The notes under the pieces were generated by a model, which saw only the letters and a list, made by a program, of their open reading frames with translations, made no database searches and was not told the DNA's origin. 64,000 bases of DNA from Bacteroidaceae bacterium (lineage in GTDB: Bacteria > Bacteroidota > Bacteroidia > Bacteroidales > Bacteroidaceae), in the NCBI GenBank assembly GCA_017442855.1, contig JAFSPM010000028.1, positions 47,605 to 111,604 of the forward strand, read 5' to 3'. This document shows positions 53,496-62,038 of the stretch, in pieces (position 1 is the first letter of the stretch; each line of letters opens with the position of its first letter). The translations under genes were made by a program, and so were the position numbers.

Positions 53496-54830
53496 ATGAA
53501 GTCACGAATCCATTTATCAGAGCATTTTACCTACAGTAAGCTGCTGCGGTTTACGTTACCACCCATTGTGATGAACATATTCGCTTCCCTGTACATCATT
53601 GCGGACGGTTTTTTTGTCGCTAATTTTGTGGGCAAGACGGAATTTGCAGCGGTCAACCTGATTATGCCAGTACTAAATATCCTCGGAACCATAGGCTATA
53701 TGTTCGGTGTCGGAGGTAGCGCACTGATTGCCAAAACGATGGGGGAAAAGAATCAGGATAAAGCGAATCGGCTGTTTTCCTTGATTGTACTGGTATCCTC
53801 TTGTTTGGGTGCTTTGATGATGGTGGCGGGCTTTATCTTTATGCCCCAGGTCACAACCATGCTGGGTGCCGAAGGACAACTCCTTGAAGACAGTGTTTTG
53901 TACGGAAGGATTTTTATTCTGGCCCTACCCGCATGGATATGGGTGTATGAGTTCCAGCTTTTCTTTATCACTGCTGAAAAGCCAAGGTTAGGGTTGGCTG
54001 TCACTGTACTTGCAGGACTTAGCAACATTGCATTCGATGCTATTTTTATCATCGGCTTTCAATGGGGTCTTGCAGGTGCGGCAGCAGCTTCAGCATTGAG
54101 TCAGATTGTGGGTGGCTTGTTTCCTCTCATTTATTTTCTTCGAAAGAATGACAGTCTTTTGGAGTTGGTAAAGCCTGTATGGAATGGCTGGGCGATTGTC
54201 AAATCCATGACAAACGGATCCTCAGAATTTATGGAGGAAGCAGCCTTTTCTTTAGTAGCGATTGTCTATAATATACAGCTGCTTAAATATGCGGGGGAAG
54301 ATGGCGTTGTCATTTATGGCCTGCTAATGTATGTCAGCCTGATTTTTAACGCTATATTTGTAGGATATTCCAATGGAATTGGACCGGTATTCAGCTATCA
54401 TTATGGTGCACAGAATCACAGAGAACTCAAAAGCCTGCGAATAAGGAGTCTGAGGCTCATCGGACTTGCATCCATTGCGATGTTTGTCCTTTCGGAAGTA
54501 CTTGCCCACCCATTTTCCGCCTTGTTTATGCAAGGAGCTGAGAGTCTGTTGCCAGACGCTATACACGCGTTTCGTATTTTCTCTGCCGCATACTTGTTCA
54601 CAGGGATGGCTATTTTCTGCTCAGCCTTCTTTACTGCTCTGAATGACGGGCAGGTATCGGCACTGATATCCAGTTTGCGAACGTTTGTGTTTGATCTTGG
54701 AGCTGTACTCCTGTTGCCATTGCTGCTTGGCGTTGACGGCATTTGGTGTGCTATTGTTTTCGCTGAACTGATGGCAGCTACCGTCGGGAACATATTTATG
54801 GTTGCGCTCCAAAGGAAGTATCATTATTGA
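53496..54830 (+). CDS. MATE-family efflux transporter
   Basis: 444 residues, 12 membrane spans in two similar halves (FTLPPIVMNIFASLYIIADGFFVANFVG at the start; EEAAFSLVAIVYNIQLLKYAGEDGVVIYG in the second half). It belongs to the DinF/NorM-like MATE group that exports drugs or metabolites with sodium or protons. Nine bases separate it from the amidohydrolase gene, so it may export the product of that enzyme or give resistance. Substrate unknown. Confidence 0.9.
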   Translation: MKSRIHLSEHFTYSKLLRFTLPPIVMNIFASLYIIADGFFVANFVGKTEFAAVNLIMPVLNILGTIGYMFGVGGSALIAKTMGEKNQDKANRLFSLIVLVSSCLGALMMVAGFIFMPQVTTMLGAEGQLLEDSVLYGRIFILALPAWIWVYEFQLFFITAEKPRLGLAVTVLAGLSNIAFDAIFIIGFQWGLAGAAAASALSQIVGGLFPLIYFLRKNDSLLELVKPVWNGWAIVKSMTNGSSEFMEEAAFSLVAIVYNIQLLKYAGEDGVVIYGLLMYVSLIFNAIFVGYSNGIGPVFSYHYGAQNHRELKSLRIRSLRLIGLASIAMFVLSEVLAHPFSALFMQGAESLLPDAIHAFRIFSAAYLFTGMAIFCSAFFTALNDGQVSALISSLRTFVFDLGAVLLLPLLLGVDGIWCAIVFAELMAATVGNIFMVALQRKYHY

Positions 54831-54843
54831 GAACAATTAGACT

Positions 54844-54935
54844 ATCAAAATCTGCAATAATTGTTTCAAAATTTGCAAAACTTGAATGTGTTAGGCATTA
54901 TGGCTTTTTTGTTTGATGAAACATGAGTAGATTTG
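54844..54935 (+). promoter_or_regulatory. Direct-repeat promoter B, before the small membrane-protein gene
   Basis: ATCAAAATCTGCAA (54844-54857) and TTCAAAATTTGCAA (54865-54878), 21-base period; TAGATTTG (54928-54935), an exact -7 consensus, begins 49 bases after repeat 2. The segment after repeat 2 (CTTGAATG ... GGCATT) resembles the hairpin at promoter A. Confidence 0.75.
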
Positions 54936-54961
54936 AAAACAAAATGAGTAAAATTAAAACT

Positions 54962-55519
54962 ATGGAAACAAGATTTAAGAAAGGTGCAAAGATTTTCGAC
55001 ATTGCCATTACTGCTGTAGCGGGAATGGTGTCAGTGGGCGTCATGCTTTATGGCATAGCCCATTTCGGATTGAGCGAGTCGTGGCCTGAACTGGTCCTAA
55101 ACTTGTTCTATATAGCATGTCTGGTAATGATCTGGATGTACTTCTTCAATTACCGCATCACTACACAGCAGTTTAACTATTGGTGTTCTGTCTGTGTGGG
55201 TATAACGGTGCTGTTGCGCGACATTCTCTTTGCACCGCCATTGGCCTTCTATGGGCTCCACTTGGCGTGTCTCACCCTGTCAGTGCTGCTGCTCCTGATG
55301 CTCACCTTCTTCTATGCCCGCAAGGACTGGCAGAGCTACACCAAAAGCAATCTATGGGCCATCTGTATCATCGATATGCTCATTGCCGCACTATATAACT
55401 ACGACATATTCATTGAGCCCATCAATGAGTACACCAACTATTTGCTCACGGAGATTTGGATTCGTCCTACCATCACGTATGGCTTGGTGGCCTGTTTTGT
55501 GACGGAAACGGAAAAATAA
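54962..55519 (+). CDS. Small integral membrane protein of unknown function
   Basis: 185 residues from ATG 54962. ATGs at 54923 and 54944 are in frame, but the first lies before, and the second just at, the expected transcription start of promoter B. Four or five hydrophobic segments (AITAVAGMVSVGVMLYGIAHF, LVLNLFYIACLVMIWMYFF, HLACLTLSVLLLLMLTFFY, NLWAICIIDMLIAALYNY). No family recognised. It is the first gene behind promoter B and precedes the PagL-like gene. Confidence 0.7.
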   Translation: METRFKKGAKIFDIAITAVAGMVSVGVMLYGIAHFGLSESWPELVLNLFYIACLVMIWMYFFNYRITTQQFNYWCSVCVGITVLLRDILFAPPLAFYGLHLACLTLSVLLLLMLTFFYARKDWQSYTKSNLWAICIIDMLIAALYNYDIFIEPINEYTNYLLTEIWIRPTITYGLVACFVTETEK

Positions 55520-55616
55520 CAAAAAGGGTAGTATAGTCACATCAGTAGCTTTTGTGAAGAAGCATATTTCGAGCTTAATAAAGTCAAATTAAGCGAAGCA
55601 AGATTTAGAGTAAGTC

Positions 55617-56831
55617 ATGTGCAATCAAGAGAAAAAGAAGGGGTTTAACTTTAACAAGCTGGCAGAGGTGTGTTTAGTGACCATTCTGCTGCTGTTAATA
55701 TTCTCCCCGCTGAAGGCGCAGGAGAAGAAAAATCGGTGGAATGTAACCGCTCTTATGGGCATGGGTTACATGGGGCATACTTCGGAACACTACGATAAGC
55801 TGGCACATTCCTTCTCGTACCCAACGGTCGATTTGCGCATCGGGCACTATGTGTATTCCGATGATCCTACGTCCTATGCCTCCCTGTACAATTTCCCAAA
55901 TATGGGAATAGGAGTGAACTGGAAAGGGTCCAGTCACTTAGACTGGGTGGGGAAATCCCACCTGAGCGACATTATCTCCGTATATGGTTTTTTTGAAAGG
56001 GATGTCATTCGTACGCGCAAGTTCTCCCTTGGCTATGAATTCTCCTTGGGAGTGGGATTCACCAGCGCCGTCTATGACAAGGAGGATAATCCCGATAATG
56101 ATCTTTTCAGTTCTGGTATGACGGCCTATCTTGCCCCCGGCCTGCGCATGGCCTACCGGCCCTCCAACCATCTGGAGCTGGGCTTGATGGCCCGTTTTAC
56201 GCACATGTCCACCGGTCGCCAAGCCTTTCCCAACAAGGGATTCAACGGACTGGAACTGTTGGCATCGGCACGATACACATTGGAAGAGCCCAAGGTTCCG
56301 GAGCACAAAGTTTCCCCCAGTTCATTTTTCAAAAAGCACATGCTATATGAGGTATATGTCGGTTACGGTGTGCACCGTTGTTCCCAGGAGTGGAAGGCTA
56401 CGGGTGAAACAACGCCATGGCCCACCTACACTTTTGGTGCCAGTGCTTGTTATCAGTACATTCCAACCCTTTCCTCGGGTTTGAGTTTGGACTTCTTCTA
56501 TTTCCCGGGTAAATTCCAGCAAAACGTGGCCATGAACGAGCTTATCCTTCATCCCGAACTGCATCCGGAGAACTATGATTACCACCCTTTGAGCATGGGT
56601 ATATCGGCTGTTCAGCAAGTACATTACGGCAACTTTACTTTCTGGGTTCAGTTGGGAGCCTATCTTTACAAACACTTGGGCGTTGCCGAGCAGGAAGGCT
56701 CTTTATACCAGCGTTTCGGCGGGAAAATCGTCTTTCCCAAGTTGGCCAACATGTATTTCGGTGTTGGCTGCAAAAGCCATAGATTTTCCAAGGCCGCCAG
56801 TCTTGACTTTATGCTGGGCGTAAGAATTTAA
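55617..56831 (+). CDS. PagL-like lipid A deacylase / acyloxyacyl hydrolase-like barrel
   Basis: 404 residues with an N-terminal signal (about 14-36, ending LKAQ). The N-terminal half is a beta-barrel with H196 and S198 in ARFTHMSTG, the HxS of PagL, which removes the 3-O acyl chain of lipid A in the outer membrane. The second half (from about 245) is another strand-rich section ending in FMLGVRI, so the chain is twice the length of PagL. No separate promoter is evident, so it may be read from promoter B. Confidence 0.78.
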   Translation: MCNQEKKKGFNFNKLAEVCLVTILLLLIFSPLKAQEKKNRWNVTALMGMGYMGHTSEHYDKLAHSFSYPTVDLRIGHYVYSDDPTSYASLYNFPNMGIGVNWKGSSHLDWVGKSHLSDIISVYGFFERDVIRTRKFSLGYEFSLGVGFTSAVYDKEDNPDNDLFSSGMTAYLAPGLRMAYRPSNHLELGLMARFTHMSTGRQAFPNKGFNGLELLASARYTLEEPKVPEHKVSPSSFFKKHMLYEVYVGYGVHRCSQEWKATGETTPWPTYTFGASACYQYIPTLSSGLSLDFFYFPGKFQQNVAMNELILHPELHPENYDYHPLSMGISAVQQVHYGNFTFWVQLGAYLYKHLGVAEQEGSLYQRFGGKIVFPKLANMYFGVGCKSHRFSKAASLDFMLGVRI

Positions 56832-56902
56832 TAGATAACAAAAGACACAAGAAATATTGCTATTAATGATAGAAAATAAAATAAAGAAAAGGAGACTTTA
56901 CC

Positions 56903-58501
56903 ATGAAAAATGAATTAAGAACCATGCATGGCGAGAACAAAAAGATTATAGACGGCAATTATGACCAGTCGCTGGCTGTCAAGTGCAACAACGGAACCTT
57001 TGTTGGCAAGAAGACTGACGAAATGATTATTTGGAAGGGCATTCCTTATGCAACGCAGCCGGTGGGGAAGTTTCGTTGGCAGAAGGCATTTCCTGCCGCA
57101 GACGATGATGGCGTGTATGACGCGACAAAGCCAGGTTCCGTTCCCATCGGACTCATAAACGACTCTGAGGGAACGGCAGAGTTCGGCGAGGACTGTCTGG
57201 TGCTGAACATCTATTGCAACACCAGCTGCACCGACAGCAAGAAGCCGGTTATGGTGTGGATTCACGGCGGCGGGTTCTGCGCCGAATCCCAGGCGTCTCC
57301 CCTCTACAACCTAACCAACATTGCTAAACAATGCCCCGACATCCTGTTCGTGTCCATCGACTACCGGCTTGGCTTCTTGGGATTCATGAACTTCGAGCGG
57401 GTTCCGGGTGGAGAGAACTTCAAGGAGGCAGGAAATCTTGGTCTGCTCGACCAGCTTGAGGCTCTCAGGTGGGTACAGAAAAACATCGCAGGGTTCGGCG
57501 GCAATCCCGACAACGTGACGATTTTCGGCGAGTCGGCAGGCTCGGCCAGTGTCACGTTCCTCCCGCTCATCGAAGGAAGCGAAGGACTCTTCAAAAGGTG
57601 CATCGCACAGAGCGCCAACATCGCTTACTGCGACACGATGGAACACGGTATCCACGTCACGCAGAACTTCCTGTCCGTAATGGGCTGCCAGACCATGGAC
57701 GAGCTGATGCAACTCACCACCGAGCAGCTTATAGACGCTTATCTGAAAGCAACTGTCATTGATGCGAACTGCCTTCTGGGAGCTGCCAACTTTCCGCTTC
57801 TCGACGGTGTCACGCTACCCGAGGACCGAGCTCTCATGTACGGGATATGGGGAGACGAAAAGAGGTCCAAAATCGATTTATTGATTGGGTCTAACCAGGA
57901 CGAAATCAGATACTTCCTACCACTCGAGGGCGGTGAAGAAGCCTTTACGAATACGCTGAGGTGGATCGCGAAGCGGGATCGCGCGCTGCTCAACAACCAG
58001 GAGAAGACCATGTATGACGAATTCATGGCCACGCTCGCCAACGAAAGCGAGTTGAGCAGGTTGGAGCAATACTGCAACGATATCAACTTCCGCGCCGGTA
58101 ACACCAATATGGCCATCAGGCACGCTGCTGCCGGCGGCAACACCTACATGTACTTCGTCAAGAAGCCGGTGACAACCCCCTATCTTGGCGTGATGCACGC
58201 GGCCGAGCTTCCGTACCTGTTCGATAATCCCATACCGGACCCAATGGGAAGCGGAGAAATCGTTAGCACCGAAGATTGCGAGTTCCGCCATGTCGTAAAG
58301 GAGATGTGGACTAACTTCGCTCGGACGGGCAACCCCTCCACCGATAAATACGAGTGGAAGAAGTTCTCGGGGGATGACCGCCAGACCATGGTTTTCGACG
58401 ATGCTATCGGTATGCAGAAGGATATTTTCGGAAGGCGTGAGGACCTGATGATGTCCTGGGCAGAGCGCCTTGGTAATGGGTCATCCAAGAGGGTCTGCTA
58501 A
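56903..58501 (+). CDS. Carboxylesterase, type B
   Basis: 532 residues of the alpha/beta-hydrolase carboxylesterase group. The nucleophile is S211 in FGESAGSASV; the oxyanion motif is WIHGGGFC; the acid is in GSNQDEIRYF and the histidine in GVMHAAELPY. There is no signal peptide. AAAGGAG stands eight bases before ATG 56903, as at the amidohydrolase gene 51831, and the two leaders are similar. GC content is somewhat higher than in the genes to the left. It could cleave an ester such as an acylated amino-acid compound; inference only. Confidence 0.9.
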   Translation: MKNELRTMHGENKKIIDGNYDQSLAVKCNNGTFVGKKTDEMIIWKGIPYATQPVGKFRWQKAFPAADDDGVYDATKPGSVPIGLINDSEGTAEFGEDCLVLNIYCNTSCTDSKKPVMVWIHGGGFCAESQASPLYNLTNIAKQCPDILFVSIDYRLGFLGFMNFERVPGGENFKEAGNLGLLDQLEALRWVQKNIAGFGGNPDNVTIFGESAGSASVTFLPLIEGSEGLFKRCIAQSANIAYCDTMEHGIHVTQNFLSVMGCQTMDELMQLTTEQLIDAYLKATVIDANCLLGAANFPLLDGVTLPEDRALMYGIWGDEKRSKIDLLIGSNQDEIRYFLPLEGGEEAFTNTLRWIAKRDRALLNNQEKTMYDEFMATLANESELSRLEQYCNDINFRAGNTNMAIRHAAAGGNTYMYFVKKPVTTPYLGVMHAAELPYLFDNPIPDPMGSGEIVSTEDCEFRHVVKEMWTNFARTGNPSTDKYEWKKFSGDDRQTMVFDDAIGMQKDIFGRREDLMMSWAERLGNGSSKRVC

Positions 58502-58765
58502 TGCGGGCGTGAAGCTTGCGCGGCATACTCGACTGGGAGCGCACCTATTTCATAACCAGGTATTATTGCAATTAGCAAGTTCAAACTCAAACCCCTTTTA
58601 ACAGACAATCCCCGCCGGCGGGGATTGTCTGTTTAGATACCTAAGGCTCCAACCTCTTGTTTATGCGATAAACTGTTATTATGCATTTTGATTTATTTAA
58701 TTTGAATTATGTAATTTGCATAATGTAAATCGTCTATATGCCGGAACAATTCCTGCCTCCACACT
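58502..58765. other. Non-coding stretch before promoter C
   Basis: About 400 bases separate the esterase stop and the second regulator gene. They hold the second copy of the intergenic repeat (58554-58585), a 34-base perfect palindrome, AT-rich sequence and promoter C. No gene or peptide with a leader-like sequence is seen. Confidence 0.7.
58600..58633. terminator. Perfect 17-bp palindromic terminator after the esterase gene
   Basis: AACAGACAATCCCCGCC joined directly to its reverse complement, with TTTTA before and TTTAG after. The arm ACAGACAATCCCCG recurs in the terminator at 61852. Confidence 0.75.
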
Positions 58766-58857
58766 TTCAAAATATGCAAAAGCAGTATCAAAATTTACAA
58801 AATTTGCCTTTGGGCGAGTTTTGGGCAATGCTGTTTAGAGATTTATCTCTATCTTTA
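58766..58857 (+). promoter_or_regulatory. Direct-repeat promoter C, before regulator copy 2
   Basis: TTCAAAATATGCAA (58766-58779) and ATCAAAATTTACAA (58787-58800), 21-base period; TATCTTTA (58850-58857) begins 49 bases after repeat 2. It suggests autoregulation of the AraC-type protein or control by its paralogue. Confidence 0.75.
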
Positions 58858-58909
58858 TACACCATATTAGCATCTTAATAAGAGTTTCAGAAATAATTCC
58901 ATTCAATTC

Positions 58910-60067
58910 ATGTACGAGCAAATTCGGGAAGATACTCTCTTTATCATATTATATACTTTTGTGACAGCTATGGCCTTGACGGCCAGTTGTTACCTGTTGT
59001 TCCGTCAGGGTAACGCCTTTGCCCGTGATGTTACGCCGCCTTTGCGCCTGCGTCGCTGGACTGCAGCCTACTTTGCCGCCGCTGCTTTGGGCCACTTGTG
59101 GTATATGCCGATATTCTTTCTCACCTCAAGTGAGGATATTATGATGATCGACCTTGTAGGCGGATTGCTTGACAGCATGACAATTTTTCCTTTGGCCATC
59201 ATCGTCATGCTCAACATGTTGCAAGACCGCCAGCGACCGCTATGGCCTATTGCTTTGATGATAGCACCGTTTGTTGTAGGAGGGATATTCAGCGTCGCCA
59301 CCCTTAGTTATGATTTTATTCCGATGTTATATGTCTATCTGCTGCTGTTGAGCGTAGGCATAGTTATATATATGGTTCGCGCGACGAGACAATACGGACG
59401 TTGGCTGCGTGACAATTATGCCGACTTGGAACACAAGGAGGTGTGGCAGAGTTTTGTAGTGTTGTCCTTCATACTACTTGTGATCTTTTTCTATGCATTT
59501 GTAAACGAAGGCCCGCTTTTCCAATACGCCATACAGGTGATTGGCATCGTACTTATCGGCTATCTCTTGTGGCGAGTGGAAACGTTGAGCGAACTGAGCA
59601 TCCATACTAATGATGAGGAAGTGGAAATTGTCACCACAGAGCATGTGGAAGACAATGACCTACCATTATCTATTCGCAACAATATTGGATTATTGCTACA
59701 GCGGCATTGCATTGACGAACTGCTCTACTTACAAAACGACCTGACCCTGCAACAGCTTGCAACAGCCGTTGGCACCAACCGTTCCTATCTCAGCCAGTAT
59801 TTCTCCTGTCTGGGCATGAACTACAATACCTATATCAATAATCTGCGCATTAACCACTTTATGAATCTCTATCGCAATGCTGTTGCTGCTCATAGCTCTT
59901 TCACCGCCCAGCAGTTGGCTTATGAGAGTGGCTACCACAATTACCGTACCTTTAGCAATGCTTTCAAACACAAGATGGGGCAGACAGTAACTTTCTGGAT
60001 GAAAGCTGCCGAGTATAAGCAGGATCGATCGGAAATCAAGACTCAAGAAGGGCAGGGAAAGACCTAA
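58910..60067 (+). CDS. Membrane-bound AraC-type regulator, copy 2
   Basis: 385 residues with the same plan as copy 1: six or seven membrane segments (RQGNAFARDVTPPLRLRRW, RQYGRWLRDNYADLEHKEVW conserved) and a C-terminal AraC domain (LTLQQLATAVGTNRSYLSQYFS ... YHNYRTFSNAFKHKMG). The DNA-reading helices are almost the same in both proteins, so both may read the same repeats. The gene has direct-repeat promoter C and a strong terminator. Confidence 0.9.
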   Translation: MYEQIREDTLFIILYTFVTAMALTASCYLLFRQGNAFARDVTPPLRLRRWTAAYFAAAALGHLWYMPIFFLTSSEDIMMIDLVGGLLDSMTIFPLAIIVMLNMLQDRQRPLWPIALMIAPFVVGGIFSVATLSYDFIPMLYVYLLLLSVGIVIYMVRATRQYGRWLRDNYADLEHKEVWQSFVVLSFILLVIFFYAFVNEGPLFQYAIQVIGIVLIGYLLWRVETLSELSIHTNDEEVEIVTTEHVEDNDLPLSIRNNIGLLLQRHCIDELLYLQNDLTLQQLATAVGTNRSYLSQYFSCLGMNYNTYINNLRINHFMNLYRNAVAAHSSFTAQQLAYESGYHNYRTFSNAFKHKMGQTVTFWMKAAEYKQDRSEIKTQEGQGKT

Positions 60068-60103
60068 AGTGGAATAATCAGCAAAAAAAATAGTAAAATT
60101 TAC

Positions 60104-60142
60104 AAGAATCACGGCTTAGGATATAGACCGTGATTCTTTTTT
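60104..60142 (+). terminator. Terminator of regulator copy 2
   Basis: 11-bp stem AAGAATCACGG / CCGTGATTCTT, 13-base loop, then TTTT. A lone half-site-like TAAAATTTACAA lies just before it (about 60094). Confidence 0.88.
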
Positions 60143-60154
60143 AGGGGATAATGC

Positions 60155-60162
60155 TAACTTTG
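60155..60162 (+). promoter_or_regulatory. -7 element of amidohydrolase copy 2
   Basis: TAACTTTG, exact TAnnTTTG, 36 bases before the ATG. No direct repeats precede it, so this gene is probably outside the repeat regulon. Confidence 0.5.
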
Positions 60163-60198
60163 AAGGCGTAAAATGTCTAATACTAAAATTATGTAACA

Positions 60199-61836
60199 AT
60201 GAGAGAATCGATTATTCTCGGCAACATCATCACGATGGATGAAAAGCGACCCTTTGCCAAGGCCGCATTAGTGAAGAACGGTGTTTTTGCCTATATCGGT
60301 AGTGCTGAAGAGGCGAAGAAGCTCGCAGGCACGGATGCGCAAGTACTGGATTATGGTGACAACTACATCTATCCTGGATTCCTTGAGTCACATTGCCACG
60401 GCTATTTTGCCGGCGATCGTGCCATCGGACAGGCGAACCTGGGGCAGGTGGGCTTGACCGATTACGCCAAATACCGCGAAATCATCAAAGAGTTCATTGC
60501 GATGAACCCACAAAAAACGCTCTACCTGGCTGCAGGGTGGGTAGAAAGCGATGAATATGTATCAAAGGCATATCTGGACGATATCTGCTCGGAGAAGCCA
60601 CTCATCATGCAGACTGGCGGCGGACACTCTATGCTGCTCAACACCAAGGCACTGGAGTGGGCAGGTATCGATGCGGCATACGCCAAGAGAATGGGTTACG
60701 ACATGGTGCACGTAGATGTCCAGGGAGATCCCGATGGATACATCTGTGAGAATCCAGTGATGGAACTCATCACCAAGCTTCCTACCACCTTCGAGGATGC
60801 CAAGAACTACCTGCTCGCATGGCAGGATCTCGCTCTTCAGAGCGGCTTTACCGGTGTAGCTGATGCCGGTGTCGAGATCTTCTACAAGGATTGTGTCAGG
60901 GCTTACCATGAATTGGAAAAGGAAGGCAAACTCAAGCTTCGCACCTACGCCTATCTGTTGTCGCCCGACAATGTGGCTGACCCGAAGGCTGAGGTGGCCC
61001 GTGTGGCTGCTGACCGTGCCAAGTACAGCGGCGAATACTTCAACGTGGTCGGCATCAAGGCCTTCCTCGATGGCGTAACCGAGGCACACACTGGCTGGCA
61101 GAATCAGGATTATGCCGACCAGCCCGGCTATCACGGTGTGGAGCGTTTCAACGACCACGACAAGATGGTGCAGCTGATTGTTGAGGCCGACAAGGAGGGT
61201 ATGGCTGTTCATGTTCACTCAGAGGGTGGTGGTGCCACGCATTTCATGCTGGGCTGTATTGAGGATGCCGAGAAGATTACGGGCGACCTGGATCAGCGTA
61301 ACGTGCTGGCGCATCTGCACTTCGTCACCGATGAAGATGTGCGCCGTATGGGAGCAACCGGTTCCGTGCCGGCTGTGGCTCCGCTATGGACTGCGAAGAT
61401 TCCTGGAGGTCCTTACGAGCAGGAAGTTTCCTACGTTGGTAAGGAACTGACAGATCAGGCCTATCCTATCAAGTCGTTCTATGATGCAGGTGCCAACGTG
61501 GTCTTCCATTCCGACTATCCCGTTTCCCCGATGATGAATGTCCAGTTCAGCATTTACATGGCAGAAAAGCGCACGACTCCAGAGTACATGTTGGGTGGTA
61601 TATGCCAACCGCGTAATATCAAGGAGGCCATCACCCGTGAGCAGTCGCTGCGCGCGATGACCATCAACGTGGCCCGTCAGTGGCACCAAGAGCATCGCAT
61701 GGGTTCTATCGAGTTTGGCAAAATAGCCAACATGACGGTATTCGACTGCGATTTCCTGCACGACGACATCGAGAAGGTCGCACAGGCCAATATCGTTGCA
61801 ACCATCGTGGATGGCGAGGAAGTTTTTAAGGCGTAA
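60199..61836 (+). CDS. YtcJ-like amidohydrolase, copy 2
   Basis: 545 residues, same family as the protein at 51831: metal motif GFLESHCHG, mid-chain MAVHVHSEGGGA and FHSDYPV near the C-terminus, with the closing GSIEFGKIANMTVFD. It has no signal peptide. Sequence identity to copy 1 is low outside motifs, so the duplication is old or the two came separately. It has its own promoter and terminator. Confidence 0.88.
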   Translation: MRESIILGNIITMDEKRPFAKAALVKNGVFAYIGSAEEAKKLAGTDAQVLDYGDNYIYPGFLESHCHGYFAGDRAIGQANLGQVGLTDYAKYREIIKEFIAMNPQKTLYLAAGWVESDEYVSKAYLDDICSEKPLIMQTGGGHSMLLNTKALEWAGIDAAYAKRMGYDMVHVDVQGDPDGYICENPVMELITKLPTTFEDAKNYLLAWQDLALQSGFTGVADAGVEIFYKDCVRAYHELEKEGKLKLRTYAYLLSPDNVADPKAEVARVAADRAKYSGEYFNVVGIKAFLDGVTEAHTGWQNQDYADQPGYHGVERFNDHDKMVQLIVEADKEGMAVHVHSEGGGATHFMLGCIEDAEKITGDLDQRNVLAHLHFVTDEDVRRMGATGSVPAVAPLWTAKIPGGPYEQEVSYVGKELTDQAYPIKSFYDAGANVVFHSDYPVSPMMNVQFSIYMAEKRTTPEYMLGGICQPRNIKEAITREQSLRAMTINVARQWHQEHRMGSIEFGKIANMTVFDCDFLHDDIEKVAQANIVATIVDGEEVFKA

Positions 61837-61851
61837 GATGTATCCCGATTA

Positions 61852-61888
61852 ACAGACAATCCCCGTCAGTGGCGGGGATTGTCTTTTT
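61852..61888 (+). terminator. Terminator of amidohydrolase copy 2
   Basis: 12-bp stem AGACAATCCCCG / CGGGGATTGTCT with a 7-base loop, then TTTT. Arms nearly equal those of the palindrome at 58600. Confidence 0.88.
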
Positions 61889-61922
61889 ACCTTGGTTAGA
61901 TTTTTGAAATGAGTAGGGGACT

Positions 61923-62014
61923 CTCAAAATCTTCAATAAAAGTCTCAAAATTTACAAAATATGAATTAGTCAGGTTTCATAGCTTTGTTGATAGGAGTTA
62001 TTTGCTTATCTTAG
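61923..62014 (+). promoter_or_regulatory. Direct-repeat promoter D, before the NHLM export genes
   Basis: CTCAAAATCTTCAA (61923-61936) and CTCAAAATTTACAA (61944-61957), 21-base period; TATCTTAG (62007-62014) begins 49 bases after repeat 2. Leader of about 24 bases to ATG 62039. Confidence 0.75.
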
Positions 62015-62038
62015 CAACTTATATTAACAAACTATAAA

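Noticed and set aside
54923-54961. Upstream ATGs for the small membrane protein
   Set aside because: The -7 element of promoter B (54928-54935) overlaps this stretch, so transcripts would begin too late to use ATG 54923.
61837-62038. Bacteriocin precursor gene before the NHLM exporter
   Set aside because: The gap holds a terminator, the direct repeats and the promoter; no short frame with a leader-like sequence fits.
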